64,000 bases of DNA from Anoplolepis gracilipes (taxonomy: Eukaryota > Arthropoda > Insecta > Hymenoptera > Formicidae). Numbering within the stretch: the first letter of the stretch is position 1; every line of letters starts with the position of its first letter. A program made the translations under genes and the position numbers. Below are positions 22,501 through 33,070 of the stretch, piece after piece. The stretch is taken from contig NW_027328671.1 in assembly GCF_047496725.1 (NCBI RefSeq), forward strand, positions 551,001 through 615,000. Reading direction: 5' to 3'. The notes beneath the pieces were generated by a model. That model was not told the DNA's origin, did not search any database, and saw nothing but the letters and a program-made list of their open reading frames with translations.

Positions 22501-23302
22501 CACACTGGTGGTCAACTCCACCATCGCAACTGACAACAGCGGCAGCAGCGGCAACGGTGGCGGTGGTGGCGGTGGCGGTGGCAGTGGCAGTGCGTTGCAG
22601 CAACAATCGGAATCAATGATGGGACCGATATCTGTGATGCTGCCGTCGCTGTCCCCGCTACCGGGCGCGAACAACGAAGGATCGCCAGGAGTGGCCACTC
22701 TAATACCGAGCACTACGACGCCTGCCGCGACACCGGTTATATCGATGCCACTGCCAACTACTTGCGTGCAGCCGCCCACGGTGGTCGCGACAGTGCTTGA
22801 AGGCGAGACACCCGTGGACATCGATGCCGAGACTATATCTATGTACTCTCCCATTTATACCGCAACCAAGGACGCCAAGTCACAGCTAGTGATGCAGATA
22901 CAATCACGACCGAATAGTCATTCGTCACAGTCGCCCATTTCAGTCAGGAACTATCAGCAAATACAGGCCTCTATGCCAAGCTTGAACTTATTCGAGCCGG
23001 TGGAACAGCTGGAGCAACAGCATGCAAGTCAAATTAACGGCAAGAGACTAAATCATACGAATCCGATATCATCGCGACAGCAGAAAAGGCACGGCAAATC
23101 GCACCACGAGCAACTGTCGTGTCAATCGTCGCAGGACTACTCGACGTCTGCATCGATCCAGGTCGAGGCGACGACTACATCGTCGCCATATCCGCACTTT
23201 GGCGATATCTCCTGGTCGAACTGTCATCCGGAACCATTGGCGGTCAGCCGGTGGCTTCGTATCTCGTCCAACCGTAAACAGTACAATTTCAATATTCACT
23301 GA
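14071..23302 (+). CDS. Atxn7: Ataxin-7, SAGA deubiquitinase-module anchor (6 coding exons)
   Basis: Exons 14071-14155, 15136-15192, 15318-15422, 17087-17985, 22299-22352 and 22448-23302 all have GT/AG borders and matching phases, giving 684 aa. Near the N-terminus is GQPWSSWIE (residues 12-20), a motif shared with animal ATXN7 and ATXN7-like proteins. Residues 66-86 form the zinc finger C66-x2-C69-x11-H81-x4-H86 with VKPQAF. Residues 201-241 are a Gly/Ser tract. Residues 254-310 are the SCA7 domain, with zinc ligands C265, C276, C282 and H285 and the family signatures REYDPDRHCG and KPCTRSLTCKAH. The C-terminal 284 residues are Ser/Thr/Pro/Gln-rich and probably disordered. In the family, ATXN7/Sgf73 anchors the USP22-ATXN7L3-ENY2 deubiquitinase module to nuclear SAGA, and SCA7 contacts nucleosomes. 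There is no long polyQ tract here. Confidence 0.93.
14156..15135 (+). other. Ataxin-7 intron 1
   Basis: 980 bp, phase 1. The first 200 bp remain CpG-rich. It contains an A-run near 14494-14515 and (TA)n at 14705-14741. Confidence 0.7.
15136..15192 (+). CDS. Atxn7: Ataxin-7 coding exon 2
   Basis: 57 nt between TTTTAG and GTAATT, phase 1 on both sides. Encodes an acidic/Ser-rich linker (SDEETEVQPSSSVTRLSSE). Confidence 0.8.
15318..15422 (+). CDS. Atxn7: Ataxin-7 coding exon 3, zinc finger
   Basis: 105 nt between TCTTTAG and GTACGT. Encodes DLYGFCPERDDFYGVVCEIC and VKPQAFIQHM, matching the ATXN7 N-terminal finger. The last His of the finger is supplied by the next exon (ECRH), which confirms the join across the 1.66-kb intron. 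Confidence 0.92.
15684..15794. repeat. 111-bp hairpin in intron 3
   Basis: Arms including TTTTAAAAGGCTAAAAGTGC and GCACTTTAGCC pair over about 53 bp each, with a TCTG-like loop and few mismatches. It may be a MITE. Flanking sequence is repeated at about 57325-57600. Confidence 0.8.
16084..16840. repeat. Direct duplication flanking the intron fold-back
   Basis: The segment at about 16084-16212 (with TTATCTATTTCTAAAGTATT and AAATATCTATCAA) recurs in the same direction at about 16727-16840 with some divergence, on the two sides of the inverted repeat. Confidence 0.6.
16180..16672. repeat. 490-bp fold-back in intron 3
   Basis: The left arm (about 16180-16350, with GATATCTCTTAATAA and AATTTGTGATTGTAA) is the near-exact inverse of the right arm (16498-16672). 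The centre holds two (TA)n arrays, one of which lies inside a smaller palindrome with AATTTTAATTA-type ends. Confidence 0.75.
17087..17985 (+). CDS. Atxn7: Ataxin-7 coding exon 4, Gly/Ser tract and SCA7 domain
   Basis: 899 nt between the CCACAG acceptor and the GTAAGC donor, phase 1 in and phase 0 out. Encodes the last zinc-finger His, a Pro/Ser/Thr-rich region, the Gly/Ser tract (AGC and GGT repeats, 17440-17560), the basic stretch PRRKRLK and the SCA7 domain (17599-17770). The frame runs 32 codons past the donor before a stop, so unspliced RNA would give a truncated protein that still contains SCA7. Confidence 0.95.
17440..17560 (+). repeat. Gly/Ser-coding trinucleotide tract
   Basis: Runs of AGC, GGC/AGC and GGT codons. 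They read as Gly/Ser in the real frame and as long Ala/Val or Ala/Thr runs in the other frames, which explains the shadow frames here. Probably length-variable between individuals. Confidence 0.85.
18931..19509. mobile_element. Palindromic TA-flanked MITE, outer member of a nest
   Basis: Begins CAGGGTGTCTCATAACTAAC after TA and ends with the inverse GTTATCAAACACTCTG before TA. The arms pair down to CGCTTAGCGAACAATATT and its inverse. A second palindromic MITE (19080-19365) sits at the axis. Confidence 0.8.
19080..19365. mobile_element. Palindromic TA-flanked MITE, inner member of a nest
   Basis: Begins CAAGATGTCCGGTAATAATC after TA and ends with the inverse GATTATTACCGGACATCTTG before TA. 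The closest relative in the window is 29214-29504, including the non-palindromic centre. Confidence 0.85.
20794..21529. mobile_element. 736-bp palindromic TA-flanked MITE
   Basis: Ends CAGGGTGTCCCATTTTAATT and its near-exact inverse, TA on both sides. Arms of more than 200 bp include AAATATCTCGAAAAATAT, a paired CAAAAGTTGTA and a core with GCTTTCCAAAACACT. No frame for a transposase. Confidence 0.8.
22299..22352 (+). CDS. Atxn7: Ataxin-7 coding exon 5, 54-nt possible cassette exon
   Basis: GCT GTT GAT ... AAA CCT between TATTGCAG and GTAAGG; 18 codons, phase 0 on both sides. Skipping it would also keep the frame. The residues (AVDLLYRCLR...) do not match a motif I know, so its support is the good splice sites and open frame only. 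Confidence 0.6.
22448..23302 (+). CDS. Atxn7: Ataxin-7 last coding exon
   Basis: Starts after a T-rich tract and TTTAG with ACT AAA CTT GAA GAA GAC, and stays open for 284 codons to TGA. It begins with an acidic helix-like segment (TKLEEDFANAEELRSLES), then poly-Gly, then Ser/Thr/Pro/Gln-rich sequence. Composition is exon-like and the stop is followed by GC-rich UTR. A further intron near the 3' end cannot be excluded. Confidence 0.85.
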   Translation, partial: TKLEEDFANAEELRSLESTLVVNSTIATDNSGSSGNGGGGGGGGGSGSALQQQSESMMGPISVMLPSLSPLPGANNEGSPGVATLIPSTTTPAATPVISMPLPTTCVQPPTVVATVLEGETPVDIDAETISMYSPIYTATKDAKSQLVMQIQSRPNSHSSQSPISVRNYQQIQASMPSLNLFEPVEQLEQQHASQINGKRLNHTNPISSRQQKRHGKSHHEQLSCQSSQDYSTSASIQVEATTTSSPYPHFGDISWSNCHPEPLAVSRWLRISSNRKQYNFNIH

Positions 23303-24916
23303 CACAAGACCCCACCCACCCCGGGCTGAGGACTGTGCGTCGCGGGCATCGTTTGTCTACCTCCTTTCCTTCGCGACACCACCCTCTCTTTCTTCGTCGT
23401 CGGCCATGTCGTTGTCGTCACCCTAGTCGTTGCTGCCACAGTCGATGTCGCGTCCACAGCCTATCAAAAGGGGAGGGGGGGGGGGGAGAGAGAGAGAAGG
23501 GCTCTTGTTTTCGTCATTCATCGCTATAGAAAATGTGAGTATTTTGCGCAATCAATCGCAAAAAAAAAAATCTGAAATGGCTTGGATAATGCTCCCAGCA
23601 CGAGCCTCCAATACGCGATAATCTTCCGCTTTCGTGCGCGATATACACGAAGTTTTCAGCATCAAATCACGAGTATGTCAAATGCTGTAGAATATCGAGA
23701 AAGGATTTCCAAACGATCCATCATACGATTGCCTATCTAGACGTATATCTGAACTCTTACTCCATGAAGAGAAGGAACAGATGTATGTATTCCACTATTG
23801 TTTATTTGCTAAATTTTTAACGTATAAGATAAATAGACAGGAGAAGCTGAACATTGAATAATTAATAATATCGCGACATCGCGTAAAATTTCTACACAGA
23901 ATTTCCTACACAATGTACCGTTTGTTGTGTATTTCTTATACCGCTTGTATCGTAAAACATTCCGTCAATCCTTTTCTCTTAGTTATACGCATTATGACTA
24001 TCTCACAATAATCATCAGGCCTGCGATTATTTTATTTCTAGATGCTCTTCAAGATGTAAGAGTAAGAGACAGATATAAGAGTTTGCGTTTTATATCTCGG
24101 TGAGATATAAATCAAGCGACATTGCGATTTAAATGTTGAATCTTTTTGCCAAAAACAATTGATAATCATGTGTATGCCGACGTGTATTTATTCGTGATTT
24201 TTTTAGTAGTTGAAATTGGGATTATCAGGCCGCGAATCACGAATTATTTTTATTATTTTGGTCATCATATTGACCCAGATAACTAAGCATGATTAATCAT
24301 ATTATTGTTATGTTGCCAATACTAGAGTTGTTGACAATATAACAGTAACCGACAGTTAACAATCTGAAAAGTTTGGAGAGTTTTTTTTTTAAACTCAAAA
24401 TTATTTAAGAATTTCTTTTCGGTGTATCATGATTTATGAAATATCTTTATTTTTACATCTTGAAATGTAATTCCAACATATTTTTTCCTAGTAAATTATT
24501 GAATATGTTGCTAAATTTTTTCATTAAATTAAAAATTAACAATTGCATATAGCATTTTATTGATCGATAAAATTATAAGCACAGTCATTTTTACAAAATA
24601 CCATCATATGCATTGTGCATTTTTTATCAAATTGTGCAGGAATTTTGTAAATAGATTGCAAATTATTGTCTCATATTGTATATAGGAAAATGTTTAGCGT
24701 CGGCATATATACAGTTTTTGCGTAGAGATAAAAAGAGTTTCAATTTATTTCCTCTCATAAAAAAATGAATGGCGTGCAAATTGCACATATAGTTTATATG
24801 TATAGATATTTTTTTTATCGATTATGATCTTTTATCTTTCTTGTGTGTATTCTACGAACATGAGAAGAACGTCATTGTTCAACATTATACACACACACAC
24901 ACACACGCACACACAC

Positions 24917-24964
<48 letters not shown>

Positions 24965-24967
24965 CAC
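23303..24967 (+). other. Proximal 3' UTR of ataxin-7 and downstream DNA
   Basis: The first 350 bp are GC-rich (poly-G run near 23468-23486) and then grade into AT-rich sequence. No clear nearby polyadenylation signal was fixed, so the UTR could be long. A (CA)n array occupies 24889-24963. Confidence 0.5.
24889..24963. repeat. (CA)n microsatellite
   Basis: About 75 bp of CA with a few CG interruptions, ending directly at the MITE at 24968. A shorter CA tract follows the other end of that MITE. Confidence 0.9.
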
Positions 24968-25334
24968 ACAGGGTGTCCCATAACTATTAGTTATTTTAAA
25001 GGTTGAATATGCGCAGGAACGCAATATGCTCCTCACTCTTACTGTACATTTCCTCGGTTAAAATTCTATTTTAATTTTTTGATTAAATAGTAAATAAATC
25101 AATAAATTGATAGATAAATAAATAAATGAATAAATAAATAAAGAGGAATAAATACAGTTAGAAATGTATTTAATTTCTGATTATTTTTTATTCTTATTAT
25201 TTTGTTTATTTATTTTATTACTCGGTAAATAATGGTCTGAAAAGGTAATTTTGAATAAAAAATTCCTTTTCCAAAATCGAAAAATTCCACTTTCATTCTT
25301 CGAAGTATTAACTAAGATTTATGGGACACCCTGT
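24968..25334. mobile_element. CAGGGTGTCCC-type MITE
   Basis: Left end ACAGGGTGTCCCATAACT and right end the inverse ATGGGACACCCTGT, then TA. Inverted arms of about 25-30 bp; the interior is AT-rich with (AATA)n. Confidence 0.75.
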
Positions 25335-27785
25335 ATACACACACACACCCAACAAACAAACATATTCTTGTTTCTTTTTTATCATTGTCTGCCATAAGGT
25401 TATAATAGCAAAATCGTAGTTCCGAGTTACGATTTTCTCTTTTAACTTAATTTCATTTTAAATTACTGAGTGAGTTTCATGGCAAGACGAGATCAGGTCG
25501 CGATGTAAATATTATAATTAAAAACATATTGAGTGATATTTTTTTTTTCTTTAATAAATTGTGAATATACAAATTGGAGAAACCAGTGATGTAGATGAAA
25601 ATTTAAAATTTTATCGATATTGATATATGTATAATAATATCACAAAATAATATAATTTCTAATTATTCTGAGGCAATAACATTTACTTGTGACAAATAAT
25701 AATTTATATTTAAAAATGAATCTTTATAAAAAAATCTACTTTGTTTGCTTTTTCAATGATAGCGAGTTTGCTAACAATTTGAATTAAATATTATATTGCT
25801 CAAAAAGTCGACATAATTTTCCTCATATATAACTATACATAATTTAATATTTTAGGGCAATAGTTATAGTATTCAAATGTACTATAACAAGATGCCTTTA
25901 TGCCTAGCATATTGTAAATCAATAGACACAAATTGTTTAAATACAGTATAATATAAATGCAATACAAATTATTAAAAATTTTCCAAATTTTCTTTTTTCG
26001 CTATTCTACAAAAATCTCATCTTTATGACGTACATAAGTTTATTTGATTTTTAGTGCTCTGCGTGACCAGTTGATTAAATAAATCATAAGTCACTGTATA
26101 GGTTTGTCCGCGGATTTAGACAGACAGATTAGTGAGCTATATGATCCCGCTGTATTTTTACCTAAGATGATTATTTATATTTGTATGTACTCGTTATAAT
26201 TTGCATTCTTGCGCACTGCAGTTCTCTGATACCGAGTGAAAAGCGCGCAAAGCTAATCAGTAATGCGGCAGGATATGCGTATTTCTTATCATAGATTGTG
26301 ATATTTGATTTTATTAATGATTAGTAGGATTACATATAATTGTACATGCGTCTTTATATTGTGTTCGACAGCAGAAACGTAGTGCGTTCTTCTTTTCTTC
26401 GCCATAAGAGGCGCTTTTCTCGTTTTCTCGCCTTGTTAAAAGAAGAAGAAGAAAAAGAATAAGAAAAAATATTAATCGCGTTGTTCTTTAGTCGCGTACT
26501 TGCATTATTAAATAGATTCCTTTAACTTAATATAAATGGAAAAAAATTAGGAAATGATAAAAATTAGGCCAATTTGTGCGAATATTTGCAGAATGAAGAA
26601 GAAGAGGAACATTGTATGTTTGTGTGTGCGTTAAGTTATAAAAAAATGCTGAATATTCTTCAATATACCGCACAGTATAAAGCGATGTTTCACATCATCG
26701 TCACTGATCCTCTCGGCTACCTGAAATCGTGATAACTTGTATATAAATCGTGTAAACGATTAATTATTCATGTACCTATATCAATTAATCGCATAGTTAT
26801 GTAAAACTTTATACATGTATAACAGACACATGTATACATATGTATATCTATGCAGATGCATTCAAAAAGAAAGGGGAAGGGGGAAAGGGGGAAGAGATCT
26901 CTATTGAAACTCGTAGTCATTAAAATTCCGACGAGCTCTGACGAGCATCTCGCCTACGTAATTTTGTGCGCATCATGTATGCGAATATTCCGCATATATA
27001 TATAATGTCGCATTTAATATTAAATATGGTCCTCTCGATCCCTTAGAGCTACATCTACACGATACAAAAATCGCGCCAACGATGAAAATTATGCAACAAT
27101 ATTTAATGCCGCTTTCTTGATTCAAAACTTAATTTTTTTTCCTCTAACAATAAGTTAATGTGCGAGACGATGAATAGGCAGCTTTGCAAACAATCGTTTT
27201 CCCGTTTCCCTGAAAAAAGAAACTACCCCGTGTATGTGTACCACATTTAGTGTTCATTGCTCGGCGCAAGACGATTGTACCGATAAATCTCGAGAAACGA
27301 TGCGACACCGATAACGAGCGCCGTTACAAAGAATCTGCTTTTCCCAGTTTAAGAATTGGCTCGACCAATCAAAGCTATAGATTTTTTCACGTCATTGTCC
27401 ACAACTGTCCCGAGAGCAATAATATAGTATGGTCCACAACTAAGCGAATTGGTAGCAATAATTATTTCATTAACTGTAAGACACTAAGAAGGCGCATTTT
27501 CCAGTAGTTTTCACGCTCTTATTATCGTCGATAAAGCACAGAGAATGTTGATCGCGGTGCTGCAATTTCTTTAAAGCGATTTTGTACAAAAGAAGTCAAT
27601 CGAAAGGGATTCGTAAAAAATTTTTATTTTGCGTGATTAAAAATTTCCGAAAAAATTTTGAAAAAAATTAAGAGTTGTAGAAATTTTTTTAAATATTCCG
27701 TTATTAAAATAATATTCCTATACATTTTTAGTGAAAATAATAAATATTTTTTAGTAAAATATTAAATCTTTTTCTACTCCATATA
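25335..27785. other. Gene-free DNA, possibly a long ataxin-7 3' UTR
   Basis: Moderate-GC patches near 26030-26500 and 26870-27560 alternate with AT-rich DNA. The 85-codon frame at 27250-27507 starts with GTG, lacks motifs and is not called. No splice or RNA signature was recognised. Confidence 0.4.
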
Positions 27786-27912
27786 CAGGATATTTCACAC
27801 AAAATGTTACAAGATGTTTCCTTCGAAACTTGATGTCGTATAAAAAAATTTGCAGACAAAATTTATAGGTTTTCCAGAGAGAAAATATCTTGTAATATTT
27901 TGAAACACCCTG
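27786..27912. mobile_element. 127-bp MITE of the CAGGGTG type
   Basis: Left CAGGATATTTCACACAAAAT and right inverse of CAGGGTGTTTCAAAATATTA, TA on both sides. Inner AATGTTACAAGATG pairs with CTTGTAATATT. Confidence 0.7.
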
Positions 27913-28408
27913 TATATTGCTGACACAATAGAAAAAGCTAAAGAAATGACAATTTTAAACTGATTCCGAAAGATTTCTATAAATCTTTTTTAAATCGATC
28001 ATTTCTTTTTACCGAGAGAAAAAAATGTATTTGTGTAAAAATACTAAACTACTTTATTATATAAAAAGATTTTTATTTTATTCTAAGAAAAAAAGAGCGA
28101 GAAGATAGGAAAAGAGAAAGAGAAAAGCGATAATTTTTTTCGACTCGATTTCTTCTTGCCTCATTAGTGCGCTAATGAAACGACTAGTATTTTAATTAAT
28201 TCTGTCAGTGCGTAAAACTGTGGTGCAGTGGAAAGATATGTACGGTAGATTGATAAATCGATTAAGACTGAATATATCAATGAGACGGGGAGGGACTCGT
28301 CCAACGAATTAGATTATCGATGACTTAGCGAATTTTTTTTGTATAGATTCTTTTTCTTCAAATAGCAGGTATAATGTTCACACTTAATTCCCCAAGAGTG
28401 TATCAGTG

Positions 28409-28450
<42 letters not shown>

Positions 28451-28743
28451 TGTTTCATATCATGTTGAAACGTATGCACGTGTTACCGTGATAGAATGAA
28501 TGGTTGCTCTTTGGCACTGTAATTTACATAGAGGAGCTGAAAAAGAGAACAATCCCCGGCTTCAGATTTATTACAAAGCGCAAGATATTTTGTGGCATTT
28601 AATTTAAATATATGTTTTATATTTATTTGTGTAAATCGATATTTTTATTTGTCCGCTTACCTTACCCGTTTATTTTCTTTTGTCTCCATACTTATATGCA
28701 AATAAATTAACGAATTTTTGTATAAGAATCAGGAAGATATGTA
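27913..28743. other. Gene-free DNA
   Basis: Includes (TA)n at 28409-28446. No feature beyond this. Confidence 0.55.
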
Positions 28744-29181
28744 CACTACGCAAAAAAATTAAAGGGCCACTTTCTTCCACATAAAATACCAATATTCAAG
28801 TAGTTGCAACTTCTATTAAAAATCGGAATAAGATCAATAAAAAAGCGTCTCAAAGCATGAAGTTTCTAGTTTTAGAATCTTTAAATAAATTTCAATTCAT
28901 TTTTTTTGTTACAAAATCACAGTGTAAGAAAGCGACGTCCGCCGATTAAACAAATTTTTTTAAAAGTTTGTCCAAGAATACCAAATTAAAAAAAATCCCA
29001 GCACGTTTTCATTAATGGGGTGTTAAAGAGCAGAGTTTTAGCTTTAATTTCTTTTTTTAACGAATGCTTTATGATTTTTTTTGTCGAGATATTCATTAGT
29101 AAAGCAAAATCATGCTATTGACTTTGAACGCTTATAACTGGTGAAAAAATGATCGTCCTAATCATAATAATCATTAATTAA

Positions 29182-29213
<32 letters not shown>

Positions 29214-29504
29214 CAAAGTGTCTGGTAATAATTGCCCCACCTCTCTAGGGCTGATAGAGCAGGTCAAACTGAACATAAAAGTCCTCTACCATTTTGCGAT
29301 TTGCGCAATAATGATTAAAATATTAATTAAAAACGCTCAGCGTATGAGCGCGCGCCGTATATAGCATTCAGCATATGCTGAACATTTTAAATTAATATTT
29401 TAATAATTATTGCGAAAATCGCAAAATGGTAGAGGACTTTTATGTTCAGTTTGACTTGCTCTATCAGCCCTAGAGAGGTGGAGCGATTATTACCGGACAC
29501 TTTG
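29214..29504. mobile_element. Palindromic MITE nested in the Tc1-like element
   Basis: CAAAGTGTCTGGTAATAATT to its inverse, TA-flanked. Same family as 19080-19365. Confidence 0.85.
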
Positions 29505-29527
29505 TATATACATATACATATATAATA

Positions 29528-29903
29528 CCTAGGTAGAACATGAAACTCATAATGATATCATTATGACATCATCATGATTTTATTTATCACTTAAAAGTTA
29601 CCTAAACAAAAATGATTAAAAAATGAGTTAAAAATAACAAAAAGAATCATAAGTTTTTAAGTTCAATAATGGCATATATAATGTTAAAAAGATTATGTTG
29701 GTTAAATATAATTAAAATATACATGAATAATTAAATAAACAAGTAATTGCGTAATATATATATAAAAAATGATATTATAATATCAAAAATAAGTCACCAA
29801 AACATTGCCAAAAGTATATCAAATGAGATCATTATGATTTTTCTAAAATGACTTTTAGGTGACGTCATAATGATGTCATTATGAGTTTTATGTTCTACCT
29901 GGG
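29528..29903. mobile_element. 376-bp TA-flanked MITE, CCTAGGTAGAAC type
   Basis: Ends CCTAGGTAGAACATGAAACT and the inverse of CCCAGGTAGAACATAAAACT, then ATGATATCATTATGA-like palindromic subterminal repeats on both sides. TA at 29526-29527 and 29904-29905. Comparison with the related sequence near 19375 (TATAATATTGTTCGC) shows the uninterrupted target. Confidence 0.85.
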
Positions 29904-30459
29904 TATTGTTTGCTGAGCGTTTTTAATTAATAGTTTAATAATTATTGCGCAAATCGCAAAATGGTAGAGGATTTTTCGACTCAGGTTTCCACGAGGAATA
30001 TCGCTATATAAATAGTGGACGCCAATTAAGAGACACCCATTATATCTTTCACTAGTTATACGTGTTCAAAGTCAATAGCATGATTTTGCTTTACTAATGA
30101 ATATCTCGGCGAAAAAAATTATAGAACAAAAAAAGTTCGTTAAAAAAAGAAATTAAAACTAGAACTCTGCTCTTTGCCACCCAATTAATGAAATCGTGCT
30201 AGGATTTTTATTTAATTCGATATTCTTGGACAAACTTTTGAAAAATTTGTTCAATCTGACGTCGCTTTCTTACAATGTAATTTTGTAATGAGAAGAAAGA
30301 ATTGAAATTCATTTAAAGATTCTAAAACTAAAAGCTTCAAGCTTTGAAATGTTTTTTTATTAATCTTAGATATTCCGATTATTTTTAAGGAAGTTGCAAC
30401 TACTTGGAAATTGGCCTTTTTTATATGGAAGAAAGTAATCTTTTAATTTTTTTGCAGTG

Positions 30460-31725
30460 TAGATTAGGGGAGAAGAAATTTGCATATACTTTTTTGCTAT
30501 CGCATATCACTGATTGTAAGTATTATAATGTAACTATTATGATTATATCGTATTATCCATATATTATAATAATAATTTGAAAATTAATGCAAAAAATTAA
30601 TATACATAATTAACAAATATTTGAAGTTATATGAGATTTTACAATTCCATTATCTATTATATCGATGTGCAAATTTTAATTATTTATATTAAAAGTATTG
30701 ATAGTATCCATATAATGTCAAAATGTTTAATATGTATTTTTTCTAAAAAAAAAGATTGGAATTTTATTCTTATGTACAAGTTATGAACAAGTTGTTTTAC
30801 AGATATTCTTCAACAGATTTCAAAAAAAATATGTGTGTGTCAGTAGCAATAATTTATTATTCAGTGTTCAATGTAAAACTTATTATTCAATTTATTATTT
30901 AATTTTAATGTTTTTTAACAGAAATTTAATATAAAAATAAATTTGATTGAAATTTAATTTTTTATTAGATATATAATCAAAATTAAAATCTATGAATGAC
31001 GTAATTTTGGTTAAGTAAAGATTAATTCTAAACTTTCGTGAATGAGGATAGAACGTTACTGTCGGCATACATTATTTTTGGGATACACTGTCTAGGTCGT
31101 TGCCATCGACTAAAATATGTACACTCTTATTACTCCATTTACTCGTTAGTAAAATTAACGTAACAAAATTATGTAAACTTATAATATAGAAAGACTGCAC
31201 ACCAAAAGTTAAGAAATACTAAAAAAATCATCCTAAAGACCAGGTCAGTAAGTAAAAATTATTTTATACGATATTATTACATTCTATTGTTTATAAGTTT
31301 GTATAAATGTCATCAATATTTATACAATATAATTAATACTGTTTACATTATTTAAATGAAAAAATCGATAAGAAAGTAACTATTATTGTGTACAATTTTG
31401 CTACTGTCACGCACATCGAAAAAAAATTATTCTAAAACACACACACATACACCAATTAGGCTCCGCAAGCGTCTTTTCCTTTTGGGAAAGAACTTAAAAT
31501 TAGAAAGATACTAAAATAGTGTCGGTCGCCTTTTGAAATTGGATGTACGCGTTTCTTGATGTTTCTCAACACACACACTCTCTCTCTCTTTTTTTATAAA
31601 GAGAAAATAATCCTATCAGATAAGTTATATAAATCTTTTACGATATTTTTTCGATGATTTGTGGATAATGCAATAAACAGTACTGTAAAATGTAGTTATT
31701 ATGATATATTAAAAACAGTCTTACG

Positions 31726-31728
<3 letters not shown>
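30460..31728. other. AT-rich gene-free DNA
   Basis: No gene, RNA or inverted repeat that I can support. Confidence 0.55.

Positions 31729-31822
<94 letters not shown>
31729..31822. repeat. (AG)n microsatellite
   Basis: About 94 bp of perfect AG. Confidence 0.95.
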
Positions 31823-31824
<2 letters not shown>

Positions 31825-32633
31825 TTCAGTGTATCCGCGTGAACTTTTACTTTTTTTTAGACGTACGCCTCGTTCTTGCTTGGCTCTGCCGTAGCTGCTT
31901 CGTGAAGGTTTTCGATTTTTATAGATATAAACGTACGTTTTGATTATATATTTATAGATAGAGATAGAATCATTGTAAAAAAAAGAAAAAAAAATACGAA
32001 TGATATAATAGGGCAGGAGGCGCTCTCGTGATCACGTTCTTCTCAGGTATTTAACATGTTTGTAAATTGCCATGTGACTCTCCTTCCCGTAATCATTATT
32101 ATTGATATTGGATTAATCATTATTATGAAAGAGCTTGCACAATAAACATGTTTCGTGTCTACTACTACGATCATCGCGTCATCAATGACCGATTCTCCTC
32201 ACAGTCAAAAAGTCCACCCGTATACGTACATTACATACTTCAGTATTACGCGCATTACGCTTTTGTAAATACGCTTCAGTACTTCAGTATATCATGCATT
32301 ACGCTTTTGTAAATATTTATTTATAATTTTTCTTCAATATTTCTTAAAATTCGGATAATATAAAAGTACGCAAGCCAGTCAAGTTCCAAGAATATAATCT
32401 AAAATATTTTTAAGAGCAATATTTTTATCTTATAAGGACTTCCTTTATTCGTATAAATCGCTAAAGATGAGTGCAGTTTTAATTTTTATATAGATCAGAT
32501 AAAATGAATATAAATCCTTGGTGCTATCCATCATAAAAGTTAAAAATAAATATCTTTCATATAGAGAAAATAAGTTAAGTATATGAATATGGGAAGAGAA
32601 AAAAAAGAAGTTTCCAAACATTATACGTATATA
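31823..32633. other. Gene-free DNA with transcript-end-like patch
   Basis: The patch at about 32010-32160 is less AT-rich and resembles a 3' UTR end. The rest is AT-rich. Confidence 0.45.
32141..32146 (+). terminator. Candidate polyadenylation signal
   Basis: AATAAA followed by CATGTTTCGTGTCT, a T/G-rich downstream element. No coding gene ends nearby, so it could end a very long ataxin-7 3' UTR or a non-coding RNA, or be chance. Confidence 0.25.
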
Positions 32634-33070
32634 AGGTGAGAAAAAAGTATGGAAATTCTGAAAAATCTCGAAAAATATAAGTTTTACAGAAAAAGAATCT
32701 ACAGAGGAAGAAAAATCGAGGAAGAATGCGACCATCTAAGGCAAGATCATCTATTCAGTTTTTTCACTTATCTCGTATTTTATATTATAAAATCATATGA
32801 CAAACTTTAAAATATCTCAGGAAATTGTTAACCAAAAGAAATTTTTTTATAGGGTTTTGGAAAGCTCTCGAGGTAAGCTATAAAAATATGCAATTAAAAA
32901 TAGGCTATTCCGTTAAAAAATTAAAGGTGACTTCATGCGACTATTCAAGGTCAAATCAATGACACCATCTTATGTCCTTCTCGAAACCATACAATTTTTG
33001 TCTGAAACATTTTTCTGTAAACTTATATTTTTCGAGATTTTTTTAGGATTTCCAAACTTTTTCCTCATCC
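32634..33070. mobile_element. GGTGAGGAAAAAGT-type MITE
   Basis: Left end AAGGTGAGAAAAAAGTATGG and the inverse right end from GGATGAGGAAAAAGTTTGG, followed by AAATCTCGAAAAATATAAG in both. The interior shares TTTTGGAAAGCTCTCGAGGT with the CAGGGTGTCCC-type elements at 20794 and 48589. Confidence 0.75.

Larger units (their letters stand above)
28744..30459. mobile_element. Tc1/mariner-like fold-back element with two nested MITEs
   Basis: TA-flanked ends CACTACGCAAAAAAATTAA and the inverse of CACTGCAAAAAAATTAAA. The arms extend over about 420 bp each, with shared AGTTGCAACT, ATCATGCTATTGACTTTGAA and ATATTCATTAGTAAAGCAAA segments in opposite directions. Within it lie the palindromic MITE at 29214-29504 and the MITE at 29528-29903. 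A third, truncated copy of the outer element is at 39100. Confidence 0.8.

Noticed and set aside
27250..27507. 85-codon plus frame
   Set aside because: Starts with GTG, no domain, and no evidence of splicing; may be chance in a less AT-rich patch.
28744..30459. CRISPR-like array from repeated short palindromes
   Set aside because: The repeats are transposon terminal repeats in inverted pairs, with no regular spacers, and the genome is eukaryotic.
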